In this document: positions 1-6,618 of the stretch, one piece after another
How the letters are laid out: each line of letters begins with the position of its first letter
How positions within the stretch are numbered: the stretch's first letter is position 1
NCBI GenBank assembly: GCA_002284615.2
Contig: MU069667.1
Coordinates: 366,730-377,107, forward strand
Reading direction: 5' to 3'
Origin: Dunaliella salina
Taxonomy: Eukaryota > Chlorophyta > Chlorophyceae > Chlamydomonadales > Dunaliellaceae
Length of the DNA: 10,378 bases
Translations under genes and position numbers: made by a program
Notes under the pieces: generated by a model
The model's input: only the letters and a program-made list of their open reading frames with translations
The model's database searches: none
Told to the model about the DNA's origin: nothing

Positions 1-56
1 TCATGCAGGGGGGGCTGCGCCTCCCCTGCACCCCCCTGCTCATGCACGCGAGGACA
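1..56. repeat. GC-rich inverted repeats at the window edge
   Basis: A C/G-rich stretch in which GCAGGGG near the start pairs with CCCCTGC about 20 nt later, and CAGGGGGG pairs with CCCCCCTG. A similar motif (CCCCTGAAGGGGG) occurs at 385-398. Such motifs are often part of transposon ends, but only one side is visible and no partner terminus or target duplication was found. Confidence 0.35.
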
Positions 57-163
57 AGGGGGTTGAGTTGACCAACAGTGCTAAGCAGATGCAGCTCTCT
101 ACCTCCATGCTTTGACCATTACACACAACAGCATGTCTCCATGAGAGCGCAACATTTGCATCA

Positions 164-391
164 ATGTCTATACCACTTCATCACCAATTCAAGGCTGCAA
201 GAATGCATTATTGTCAATTAATTGAATTTGTTAATGACCGTCATCTTCAGTATGGACGGAATGCAGCTCCTGAATCAGCAGAAAATACGCTTTCAGATGG
301 CACCACTCTTATGAGCTCAGGTGGGCTGGGTGGCTCAAAGCTTTATTCTTTCAGTGTTGACCGACTGAACATATGGGACCTACGCCCCTGA
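164..391 (+). CDS. weak 75-codon ORF, unknown
   Basis: An ATG-initiated 75-codon frame that I do not recognise. Its frame is closed by a stop at about 113-115. The product is hydrophilic, with His/Gln and Ser/Gly-rich stretches and no motif, signal peptide or membrane segment. It ends 21 bp before the CAGAGG element that starts at 413. On the far side of that element (1082-1135) a short Asp/Ala-rich frame ends in a stop, so the two could be remnants of one host or transposon exon, but nothing links them in frame. It may equally be chance. Confidence 0.12.
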   Translation: MSIPLHHQFKAARMHYCQLIEFVNDRHLQYGRNAAPESAENTLSDGTTLMSSGGLGGSKLYSFSVDRLNIWDLRP

Positions 392-470
392 AGGGGGTCT
401 CCGCCCCAAAAACAGAGGGAGGCAACTGAGACCCAGAATCAGGTGTTTTTTGGCATGCTCCCCGGGGTGT

Positions 471-552
471 TTCCCCCAACTGGTAACATTGAAACTTGGC
501 TTCCTCTAGCTGTCTCTGACACTGGAATGTATATTTTTACCAGTTGGGGGAA
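471..552. repeat. 16-bp perfect inverted repeat inside copy 1
   Basis: TTCCCCCAACTGGTAA (471-486) is matched exactly by its reverse complement at 537-552, leaving a 50-nt loop. It lies just inside the left end of the element. Copy 3 has an unrelated hairpin (6178-6282) at the same relative place. Confidence 0.85.
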
Positions 553-684
553 CTGTGCCTAATCAGCCGCAGCATGAACCCTACTTTTCACCACCAAACC
601 TCCATTTCTGACCACCGCTGCACAAACTTGGGTGATTTCTAGTGATTTGAGGTCCTTGCACCAAAAGAATATCATTGCAAAAAA

Positions 685-739
685 AATGGAGTGAAAAGAC
701 CCAGTAGTTGGTGAGATACAGAATTTCAGCCATTTCCCT
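685..739 (+). repeat. conserved 55-bp core of the CAGAGG family
   Basis: These 55 bp match copy 2 (3342-3396) at 54 positions and copy 3 (minus strand, 6048-5994) at 50. The surrounding element is clearly more divergent, with many substitutions and indels. The block contains no convincing ORF. It could be a transposase-binding or transcribed segment, or a mark of recent conversion. Confidence 0.8.
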
Positions 740-1218
740 AGAAGGAAAACCCACCACAAGCCTTGGTGGTACCCCTTGAAGGGGTGCCAAAAAGGCCAAA
801 CTTTGACCTCCTCCTTTCCTATTTTTGAATATGCAGGATGTTAGTAGTCCATGTGGGTGTTGTAAATAAAAAAATAGGGAGTAAAAAATGGTTTCAGGGT
901 GGAGCTATGGGCCATTTTAGGGTGATCTGGGGCCAGGAGAGTGATCTGGGGTCCTCTGATTTTTTTTCTAAAATGTAATATCTCAATGCATAATAATGGT
1001 TGGCATGGTCAGAATTGAGAAAGAAAACCGGGAAGGAGCATATCTATCAAATTGATCAGTTGCCCCCCTCTGGAAAAAAACAGTGCTTCAGACACAGCAG
1101 ATGATGACGCAGTCCAACTTGAAGTTGGTTAGCTTGTGGAGAGACATTCAAGGTTACAAGAAAGGAGCCATCAGTCAAAACGCATGACTGCTAGGCTGAA
1201 AGTTGATATAAGGCAAGG

Positions 1219-1436
1219 TAAGGTTACATCGCTCTACCGCCCACAAGGGCAGCTGAGCAGAAACAGAGAGGCCTGTACCTAGACCAGTTCACGCTGGGTG
1301 CTGTGCTCAAAACTCAGGCACAGCATCACAAGCATGCAGACACAAATTTGGCTAATGATAAGCCAGCCATCAGCTTGAGATAAGGTTACATCGCTATATC
1401 CGCCTACGAGGGCAGCTGAGCGGAAACACAGACCTG
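1219..1436. repeat. imperfect direct repeat pair, offset 162 bp
   Basis: TAAGGTTACATCGCT at 1219-1233 recurs at 1381-1395. Similarity continues for about 55 bp through 'GGGCAGCTGAGC' followed by 'GAAACA', ending near 1275 and 1436. The intervening sequence is not repeated, so this is a diverged duplication rather than an array. Confidence 0.7.
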
Positions 1437-1469
1437 GAACAAGACAAGCCTTCAGAAAAAATTATCGTG

Positions 1470-1494
1470 ATTTCTGTACGTGACGTACAGAAAT
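1470..1494. repeat. 25-nt perfect palindrome with ACGT core
   Basis: ATTTCTGTACGT, a single G, then ACGTACAGAAAT: 12-bp arms around one base. The centre TACGTGACGTA holds overlapping ACGT and TGACG cores, which plant bZIP proteins bind (G-box and as-1 types). A regulatory role is inference only; no gene is placed next to it. Confidence 0.7.
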
Positions 1495-1727
1495 GTCAAC
1501 TGTTGAGAAACATGTGTTCAGGGTACCACATAGAGCAGAGATTGCCCAAGTAAGCACTGAGAATGGCACAAGAAGTCTTGACCGGGATGCTCACATGGAT
1601 AAGACATCAGCTTGAGATGAGTTGAGATTGCAAACTCATCAGAAGAAATATATCTTCAGCATCTGCTGTTGTAGTTGTTGTGCAACGGGTAAAGAAAATT
1701 AATGAGTTGCAGTCGTAAGTAAGGATT

Positions 1728-2600
1728 GGTAAATTAAAAGTAAAAGAAAAAGTCTACGCTGGTCGAAAACCTGTCTGGTGATAGGTTCAGAGTAGAATAT
1801 TAACAGATTTACAAGGGGGGGGCTTCAGCCAGAGTGCTCGGCTGATTGGCTTGTGACTGGTCCTCGCCGGTTACCATAATGTCCATAAGCTCATAAATAA
1901 AGCTTGTTGTTGTGTTGCAAGAGGAAATCATGTACGGCCTGGACACTTGTAAGAAAAGAAAAAGTACGCAGGCAGTGAAAACAATCCCCACATCAATTAA
2001 GGAAAAGAAAGGTTACCTGGGGCCGAGGCACCATGTAACGCCTTCAACAAGAAGCAAAAGAAAGAAGTCAGTGGGGATCAGGAGGGTTACTAGCAGTAGC
2101 CCGTGACCTTGCTGGTGAGAGTTGAAAAAAGGTCTTCTCAAGAGTGCGTCTAGTGTCAGCAAGTTCGTAAGCATACTGGACAGAATGAGCGTGAAGCTCC
2201 TGAGCAAGCTTGTTGGCCTTGTAAGTGTCAAGACCAAGCTCCTTAAGGCTCCAATGTGTGTGGGGTGTAGATGACTCCACCCACACATAACAGGATAGTA
2301 TGTAGGATGACTTGAGCTGAGGCCCTCGGGGATCTGACCTAAGCACTCTTTTCAGAGGAACAACTAATAGAGCATCAGGCCGACTGGAGGTGAGCCTATC
2401 CTTGTCAGGGATCCTCCTCCAACAAGATGTTCCGGCTAACTGGCTACCCCTGGATCCTGCAAACCCAACGCAGTTGCATGCCCACCAACACTTTGCATCA
2501 AACACTTGGAAACAGAAATGTCAATCACTTTCTCCTGACATTCATAGCTGCTCACACCAGTGCCCTCAGGCAAGGACAGCCTTCATCCCTGACAGCTAGA
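1728..2600 (-). mobile_element. 3' end of a Dualen/RandI-like LINE, minus strand
   Basis: Read on the minus strand, this runs from an abrupt 5' edge near 2600 through restriction-like endonuclease coding sequence (2505-2068) and about 340 bp of 3' UTR to a pyrimidine-rich tail at 1759-1729. The tail start (GCGTAGACTTTTTC) resembles that of the plus-strand LINE at 7996 (GCATAGACTTTTCA), and both ORF ends share the peptide NPPDPH. Its 5' edge directly abuts the plus-strand LINE, giving a head-to-head pair. The sequence differs too much from the plus copy to be its recent inverted duplicate. Confidence 0.65.
2068..2505 (-). pseudogene. LINE restriction-like endonuclease remnant
   Basis: An open 145-codon frame homologous to the C-terminal end of the plus-strand LINE ORF (7416-7886). 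Residues 41-51 (SRPDALLVVPL) align with PPDAIFVRPL of the plus copy and supply the R-P-D motif of the PD-(D/E)XK endonuclease of early LINEs. The following stretch with the E-x-K residues, present in the plus copy at 7536-7544, is deleted here. After the gap the alignment resumes at residues 86-126, around LGLDTYKANKLA, matching LGLTKQKAKSLA. The region upstream of residue 30 is in broken frames and the CCHC finger is not recognisable. The endonuclease cannot be active without the E-x-K segment. Confidence 0.65.
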
Positions 2601-2605
2601 AAAAA

Positions 2606-2957
2606 ATGTTTACACCTAAAAACAAGGACTGGAGAAAAATCACCTACACTGACGGCAGTGTTATTAAACACAAAGATGACAACTCCCCACCACTTTCTGG
2701 CTCAGGTGTTCACAAACCGAGGAGGGACATAACTCCACCCTCCCAACACCTGCAACTGCACATAAAGCCCAATGGCCATGGGCTCACCAATACCATCACC
2801 AGAGCAGAACTTGTGGGTATGCTTGTGGCACTCCAACACGAGCAAACTCAAATTACCACTGATAGGGCATCCTGCCTCTCCCGTTTTTCTAAGCAAACCC
2901 CGAATCCGGTGCGCATGAGGTATCACCTACACGCAGAGCTCATCCATGCAATATCAA
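2606..2957 (+). pseudogene. LINE RNase H domain, N-terminal part
   Basis: Ribonuclease H removes RNA from RNA-DNA hybrids during reverse transcription. Visible motifs: YTDGS with the first catalytic Asp (2651-2653), RAEL with the catalytic Glu (2807-2809) and ITTD with the second Asp (2861-2863), in the usual order. The frame runs into the hAT insertion after codon 2954-2956. Removing the insert and one target copy lets the reading frame continue without shift into 6619, where the GNEGAD motif with the last Asp follows. The fourteen residues across this join align with the uninterrupted minus-strand paralogue at 8265-8531. Confidence 0.85.
2950..2957. repeat. 8-bp target-site duplication, left (AATATCAA)
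   Basis: AATATCAA occurs here and again at 6611-6618, exactly flanking the hAT-like element. The paralogous LINE copy at 8315-8322 has this octamer once on the minus strand, giving the empty site. Confidence 0.92.
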
Positions 2958-2973
2958 TAGGGTGCGAAATGTC

Positions 2974-3112
2974 GTATTACTCTTTCAAAATCCGTTATTA
3001 CAGTAATATTAAAGTAACACTACATTACAGTAATAGTAATGCATAATATTACATTACTTTTCTGCAAAATTGTTATTACATCGAGGGTCAGGTAATATTA
3101 TTGTAATATTAC
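2974..3112. repeat. subterminal GTAAT/ATTAC-rich tract of the hAT-like element
   Basis: The first 150 bp of the element are packed with ATTAC and its complement GTAAT, including TTATTACAGTAATATTA and GTAATATTAC. The other end has GGTAATGTTACATT at 6581-6594. Clustered short motifs near hAT ends are commonly transposase-binding sites. That reading is inferred here. Confidence 0.5.
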
Positions 3113-3717
3113 CAGAGGTGGGCGACGCAGCCCTCAAAAAGGGGTACTCTTGAAATGTTCCTTGAGCAAGTTGCCCCTGACAGGCAAGGTTCGAGCTTAA
3201 AACCAAAATGTTGCCCTAATGGGTCGCGGTGTGAACCCTATTTTTCACCACCAGAACTCCATTTCTGACCACCTACTGTATCAAATTGGTAATTTTTGTT
3301 GGTTTGGAGTCCTTGTATTAAACAAATACGATTTCAAAAGAAATGGAGTGAAAAGACCCAGTGGTTGGTGAGATACAGAATTTCAGCCATTTCCCTTAGA
3401 GAAAAGCCAGCACCAAGGGTGCCAAAAAGGCCAAAAATTGACCTCCTCTTTTCCTATTTTTGAATATGCAGGATGTTAGCAACGTATACAGATGTAATAA
3501 ATACAAAAAAATTGGGATCAAAAAATGGTCCCAGGGTGGAGCTGTAGGCCATTTCAGGGTGATCTGAGGCCAGGAGAGTGATCTGGAGTCCTCTGATTTT
3601 CTCCATTTTTTGGTGAACATCGTTTTTATTGGTATTATAATGGTTGGCATGCTCAGACTTGGAAAATGTTAATGGTAAAGAACATTTTCAGCGATTTGGG
3701 CCCGTCGCCCCCCTCTG
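3113..3717 (+). mobile_element. CAGAGG-family transposon, copy 2
   Basis: A 605-bp copy in the same orientation as copy 1. Termini: left CAGAGGTGGGCGACG, right (reverse complement) CAGAGGGGGGCGACG, 14 of 15 matching. The flanking 9-mers TAATATTAC (3104-3112) and TCACATTAC (3718-3726) agree at 7 of 9 positions, consistent with an aged 9-bp duplication. It is nested in the left part of the hAT-like element. The 55-bp core is at 3342-3396, and a second well-kept block at 3555-3599 matches copy 1 (918-962) at 43 of 45 positions. Confidence 0.8.
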
Positions 3718-4270
3718 TCACATTACTGTAATGCGTCTGAATGTTGTTCTTCTTTACCAGCCTTGTCCCTCTTGGTTACCTAGTAATCATGAAAAATGCG
3801 ATTTCTAGAAAAGCAATTTCGAATCGGGTTAGTAATCAGTGATTACTAGAAACCACAAGTCGGGCAGGTAATCAGTCATTTCTCAATGCTTTACTAGCAA
3901 TCATTAATTACCGCCACGTTTTCTAGTATTCATGTTTTTCACATCAAAATTGTTTGCATTTTCTCAATTACTAGGTATTGGGTACTTATGCTGGTGGTAA
4001 CCATGTTCTGAGCGATTTCTGCTTGCATTACAAATTGCTTTACTACTGATTACCATCATGTTTCTTAGTAATCATGCTATTGACATCAGAATGGCTTGGA
4101 ACATATCGATTCTTGGTAAATAGGCAGTCGTGCTGGCGGTAACCACCTCATCAGTGATTTCTGCCTGCATTAGAAATTGTCTTACTCATGATTACTGGTG
4201 GCCTTCATGTTTACATGTTAATTATGCCAATGAGATCCAATTTAATTGCATTTTGCCAGATTTCCAGAAC
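3718..4270. repeat. diverged tandem repeat, period about 142 bp
   Basis: GCTGGTGGTAACC (3990) and GCTGGCGGTAACC (4132) open two clearly related units, each followed by GATTTCTGC(T/C)TGCATTA and then GATTAC. The upstream phrase CATGTTTTTCACATCAAAATTG (from 3930) is matched by CATGCTATTGACATCAGAATGG (from 4073), so about three units can be traced. It is part of the hAT-like element's interior, and no coding frame survives. Confidence 0.6.
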
Positions 4271-4910
4271 TGAATACCTCAAACATGCATGCACACTGTC
4301 ATGCAACTAGGCCACGCCAAGCGCATGGTCCACACACTCTATTCTTTATGCTCAAGAACACCTGCTGGGAAATTCTACATGGCCAATTGACTGATTTCTA
4401 GAAACCATCAGGTGAGCCGCCTCGTTTTCTCCAATAGGAACTGTTTTGTTGATTCCTAGAAAACCATTTTTCTGATGACTGGTCCTCGTGTTTTCAGGAG
4501 AAGGCAAATTAACCCTAAGTGATATTCATGTATGAGGCTGGTAACCAGGCAGAGCATATGCTCTGCTTACCGTTGTTTCCTGATACATTTTCTGGCAGTA
4601 AATGCAGCTTCAATTTCTGGCCTTTTACCTGGTGAAGACATATTTGCGCAAGATACAGCTTGCATCACAAGCTAGAAAGCATTCGTGCCTGTTTACTGAC
4701 CCATTTCTAAATTGGTACAAGGCGTTCATTTGCTTCTCACTGATTACTGGTACCTTCCCTGAAAAAAAAACACGGCTTCTATTCCTGACATTTACCTGGT
4801 CAACACTTATTGTGGCAGAAGTTTATAAGCATTCTTGACTATTTACCAATTTCTGGACCAGCAAGTGTAAGCTGATTTCTGCTCAAATTGCCATTTTGTT
4901 AATCAAAGAG
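4271..4910. other. hAT-like element interior, no gene
   Basis: AT-rich sequence with scattered GATTTCT, TTTCTAG and GATTACT motifs resembling worn-out versions of the neighbouring arrays. The 78-codon ATG frame at 4602-4838 shows no recognisable motif and is probably chance. Confidence 0.45.
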
Positions 4911-5237
4911 TTCTTTTCTGAATGATTTCCAGACAGATTTCCAGGAAAGTGAAATTACCCAATTTCTCCTCGGTTACTAATAAGGTAATCAGAAGCTCTT
5001 TTCTGGGTGATTTCTAGACAGATTTTCAGGAGAGCGAAGTTATTTGATTTCTGCTTGATTACTAATAAGGTAATCAGGAGGTTCTTTTCTGAATGATTTC
5101 TAGGCAGATTTCCAGGAGAGCAAAATTACCTGATTTCTGCTTGATTACTAATAAGGTAATCAGGAAATTCTTTTCTGAATGATTTCTAGACAGATTTCCA
5201 GGAGAGCAAAATTACCTGATTTCTGCTTGGTTACTAA
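4911..5237. repeat. 85/86-bp tandem repeat array
   Basis: Units start at 4911, 4996, 5082 and 5168 with TTCTTTTCTGAATGATTTC or a close variant. Each contains CAGATTTCCAGGAGAGC, GATTTCTGCTTG and TTACTAATAAGGTAATCAG. Spacings are 85, 86 and 86 bp. The fourth unit is split by the Harbinger-like element: 5168-5237 plus 6431-6446 adds up to exactly 86 bp. A more diverged fifth unit follows at 6447-6525. Confidence 0.88.
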
Positions 5238-5329
5238 GGGCCTGTTTACAACCGGAATTGGGTAATATACAATATAGAAATTATCTCACCTGGGATAAAA
5301 AATTCGTCAAGAATTACCCAACTTTGCGT

Positions 5330-5647
5330 TTACAACCCTGGGTAATTCTTCAGAGCGGTGTTTTGGGGCTCCGCTTGCTTGTGAGAGATGCCATATTGTA
5401 GGCATTTCGATATTGTTGGGTCATAGCTGGGAAGTGCTGGGAGGGCTGCCGGCATCTGTAGCTGAAGCTTCCTTCCAGTCAAACATGCCTGCGGTGCGCA
5501 TGCAGGCCAAGACATGTCTTGGGTGCCATCTTTGAAGGCCCAGAAGGCTCTCAGGAGCTTCAACAGATGGTCCTCCAAGAGGGGAATTTCTGAATTTCTA
5601 ATTACTGGGGGGGGGGGGTCGGGTAAGAGAAATTCAGAAGTGCCCAT
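5330..5647 (-). other. GC-richer interior segment with a 105-codon frame
   Basis: Between the AT-rich arms of the Harbinger-like element lies a distinctly GC-richer block whose minus strand is open for 105 codons. It starts near the poly-G hairpin and ends at the arm repeat. The frame has a Leu-rich, possibly helical stretch (residues 23-36) and an Ala/Leu/Pro-rich middle, but no motif that I recognise. Non-autonomous elements can capture host exons, and the composition change would fit that. Chance openness is equally possible. Confidence 0.2.
5590..5637. repeat. hairpin with 12-G run in its loop
   Basis: CTGAATTTCT (5590-5599) and AGAAATTCAG (5628-5637) are exact reverse complements. The loop carries twelve consecutive G (5607-5618). 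Such runs are prone to slippage and sequencing error, so the exact G count is uncertain. Confidence 0.8.
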
Positions 5648-5675
5648 TTTTTTCCGGGTTACCCAAGAAAATTAC

Positions 5676-6336
5676 CAGAGGGGGTCAACTTCGGAAGTTG
5701 CCTGGCATGCTCATTTTTTTATGCAATTCATGTTAAAACAACACAACTAGATGGTTCATGAAGTTTGGGGTCAAACGGACAAACCCAGTGACCTGGGGCC
5801 CACACTTGGTCCAAATTTTGGCACTGAGCCTCCACTTGATGAGCCACCACACCCCAACCAGAGCTTCTTCTACTCCCAAGACAACATTGGGACACTTCTA
5901 TCATGGTAAGGAATCCGCAGAGGTTCTCAAAACCCGATTCGGAGAAAGTTGGTTTTCCGCCTTTTTGACACCCCCTTCTGCTGATTTTCTCTAAGGGAAA
6001 TGGCTGAAACTGCACATCTCACCAACCACTGGGTCTTTTCACTCCATTTCTTTTGCGATGTTTTTTGTTTATTATATGAACTACAGATCACTAAAAAATA
6101 CCCAATTTGGTGCAGTGGTTGGTCTGGAACTGAGATATTGTGGTGAAAAGAAGGGTTCACGCCACTGAGAATTAGGCATGTTGCGCCCAAGTGGCAGGCT
6201 TTCATTCCTAGGTCTATGGAATCCTCATTAAAAGAGCTACATTTAGCAGCTAAATTTTAATCCTGCTAATTGGGCGCAACATATGCCATGAGCATCCCAA
6301 AAATGACCGAATTTAGGCTGGAGTTGCCTCCCTCTG
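5676..6336 (-). mobile_element. CAGAGG-family transposon, copy 3 (inverted)
   Basis: A 661-bp copy whose minus strand is collinear with copies 1 and 2. Termini: CAGAGGGGGTCAACT at 5676 and, from the other end, CAGAGGGAGGCAACT, 13 of 15 matching. It is flanked by a perfect 9-bp duplication GAAAATTAC (5667-5675 and 6337-6345), the best evidence for the family's target-site length. It lies inside the Harbinger-like element, so it is the innermost insertion of the stack. The 55-bp core lies at 5994-6048. The half nearest 5676 is more diverged from the other copies. Confidence 0.88.
6178..6282. repeat. 13-bp inverted repeat inside copy 3
   Basis: ATGTTGCGCCCAA (6178-6190) pairs perfectly with TTGGGCGCAACAT (6270-6282) across a 79-nt loop. 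It occupies the same place relative to the element end as the unrelated 16-bp hairpin of copy 1. Confidence 0.8.
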
Positions 6337-6446
6337 GAAAATTACCCAGGTTTGTAAACGCAATTCTTGGGTAATCGCTATTTTTGAATTTATAATTACC
6401 CAATACCCAACTGTTGTAAACAGGCCCTAATAAGGCAATCAGGAAG

Positions 6447-6610
6447 TTCTTTCCTAAGCAATTTCCTGACTGATTTCCAAGGAATTGAAACCAACCGGTT
6501 TCTGCCCAATTACCGAACCAGTAAGGCAGAAAGTAGTCGTGGAAACCACATTCGGTAAAGGAAAACAACATTTCGATGATGGTAATGTTACATTGGCATG
6601 TCATACCTTA
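6447..6610. repeat. right end of the hAT-like element
   Basis: Begins with a diverged fifth unit of the 85/86-bp array (TTCTTTCCTAAGCAATTTCC). It continues as AT-rich sequence with ATTAC/GTAAT motifs to the inverted terminus that ends at 6610. No gene is seen; ORFs on either strand lack motifs. Confidence 0.6.
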
Positions 6611-6618
6611 AATATCAA
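6611..6618. repeat. 8-bp target-site duplication, right (AATATCAA)
   Basis: Identical to 2950-2957. The LINE resumes immediately after it, in frame with the left part once one copy is removed. Confidence 0.92.

Larger units (their letters stand above)
413..1072 (+). mobile_element. CAGAGG-family non-autonomous DNA transposon, copy 1
   Basis: A 660-bp element bounded by terminal inverted repeats: left CAGAGGGAGGCAACTGA, right (reverse complement) CAGAGGGGGGCAACTGA, 16 of 17 matching. It is collinear with copy 2 (3113-3717) and, inverted, with copy 3 (5676-6336). No long ORF is present, so it would depend on a transposase in trans. Copies 2 and 3 show 9-bp target duplications, which fits Mutator-like elements; the CAGAG start also fits the hAT terminal consensus, so the superfamily is open. 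Here the 9-bp flanks (CCCCAAAAA and GAAAAAAAC) do not match, so the ends may have been altered after insertion. Confidence 0.75.
1073..1727. other. non-coding stretch with short repeats
   Basis: No coding region can be supported. A short open frame at 1082-1135 ends in an in-frame TAG and looks like a degraded exon end. The stretch contains a direct repeat pair (1219/1381), a second short pair (CATCAGCTTGAGA at 1368 and 1605), a 25-nt palindrome (1470-1494), and small hairpins at 1616-1640 (GATGAGTT/AACTCATC) and 1642-1657. It could be LTR or UTR sequence of an element not otherwise visible, but no LTR pair, primer-binding site or polypurine tract was identified. Confidence 0.4.
5238..6427. 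mobile_element. PIF/Harbinger (Tourist-like) element
   Basis: The 15-bp perfect terminal repeats GGGCCTGTTTACAAC (5238-5252) and GTTGTAAACAGGCCC (6413-6427) are flanked by TAA (5235-5237 and 6428-6430). A 3-bp TWA duplication and a GG-starting terminus are the hallmarks of PIF/Harbinger and Tourist MITEs. Imperfect inverted similarity continues inward for about 110 bp, including GCGTTTACAAACCTGGGTAATT-like segments on both sides. Without CAGAGG copy 3 and its duplicated target it is about 520 bp. It sits inside a tandem-repeat unit of the hAT-like element, and removal of the element plus one TAA restores the 86-bp unit. Confidence 0.9.
2958..6610. mobile_element. hAT-like non-autonomous DNA transposon with nested elements
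   Basis: A 3653-bp insertion flanked by an 8-bp duplication AATATCAA. The ends are imperfect inverted repeats: left TAGGGTGCGAAATGTC, right (reverse complement) TAAGGTATGACATGCC, 11 of 16 matching. Both start YARNG, the hAT terminal consensus, and an 8-bp duplication is typical of hAT. Without the nested CAGAGG copy 2 and the Harbinger-like element, each with one target copy, its own length is about 1.85 kb. It contains no transposase-like ORF, only AT-rich repeats with GTAAT/ATTAC motifs, so it would need transposase in trans. It disrupts the LINE RNase H. Confidence 0.85.

Noticed and set aside
1073..1727. LTR retrotransposon remnant
   Set aside because: Short direct repeats exist, but I found no paired LTRs with TG...CA ends, primer-binding site or polypurine tract, so I left it unassigned.
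1912..2106. 64-codon Lys/Arg-rich ORF on the plus strand
   Set aside because: It is antisense to the minus-strand LINE 3' UTR and ORF end, and its basic character comes from the complement of T/C-rich UTR sequence.
2403..2594. 10-bp inverted repeat TGTCAGGGAT (2403-2412) / ATCCCTGACA (2585-2594) as an element boundary
   Set aside because: It starts within LINE coding sequence, has no target duplication and could be chance over this distance.
4896..5237. CRISPR-like array
   Set aside because: Units of 85-86 bp repeat along their entire length with no unique spacers; this is a tandem repeat inside a eukaryotic transposon.
5728..6205. ORFs on both strands within CAGAGG copy 3 as transposase
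   Set aside because: Frames are short, not shared with copies 1 and 2, and have no transposase motifs.
6266..6604. 112-codon minus-strand ORF
   Set aside because: It crosses the end of CAGAGG copy 3, the Harbinger-like terminus and the hAT-like repeats, so it is a chance frame over three nested elements.
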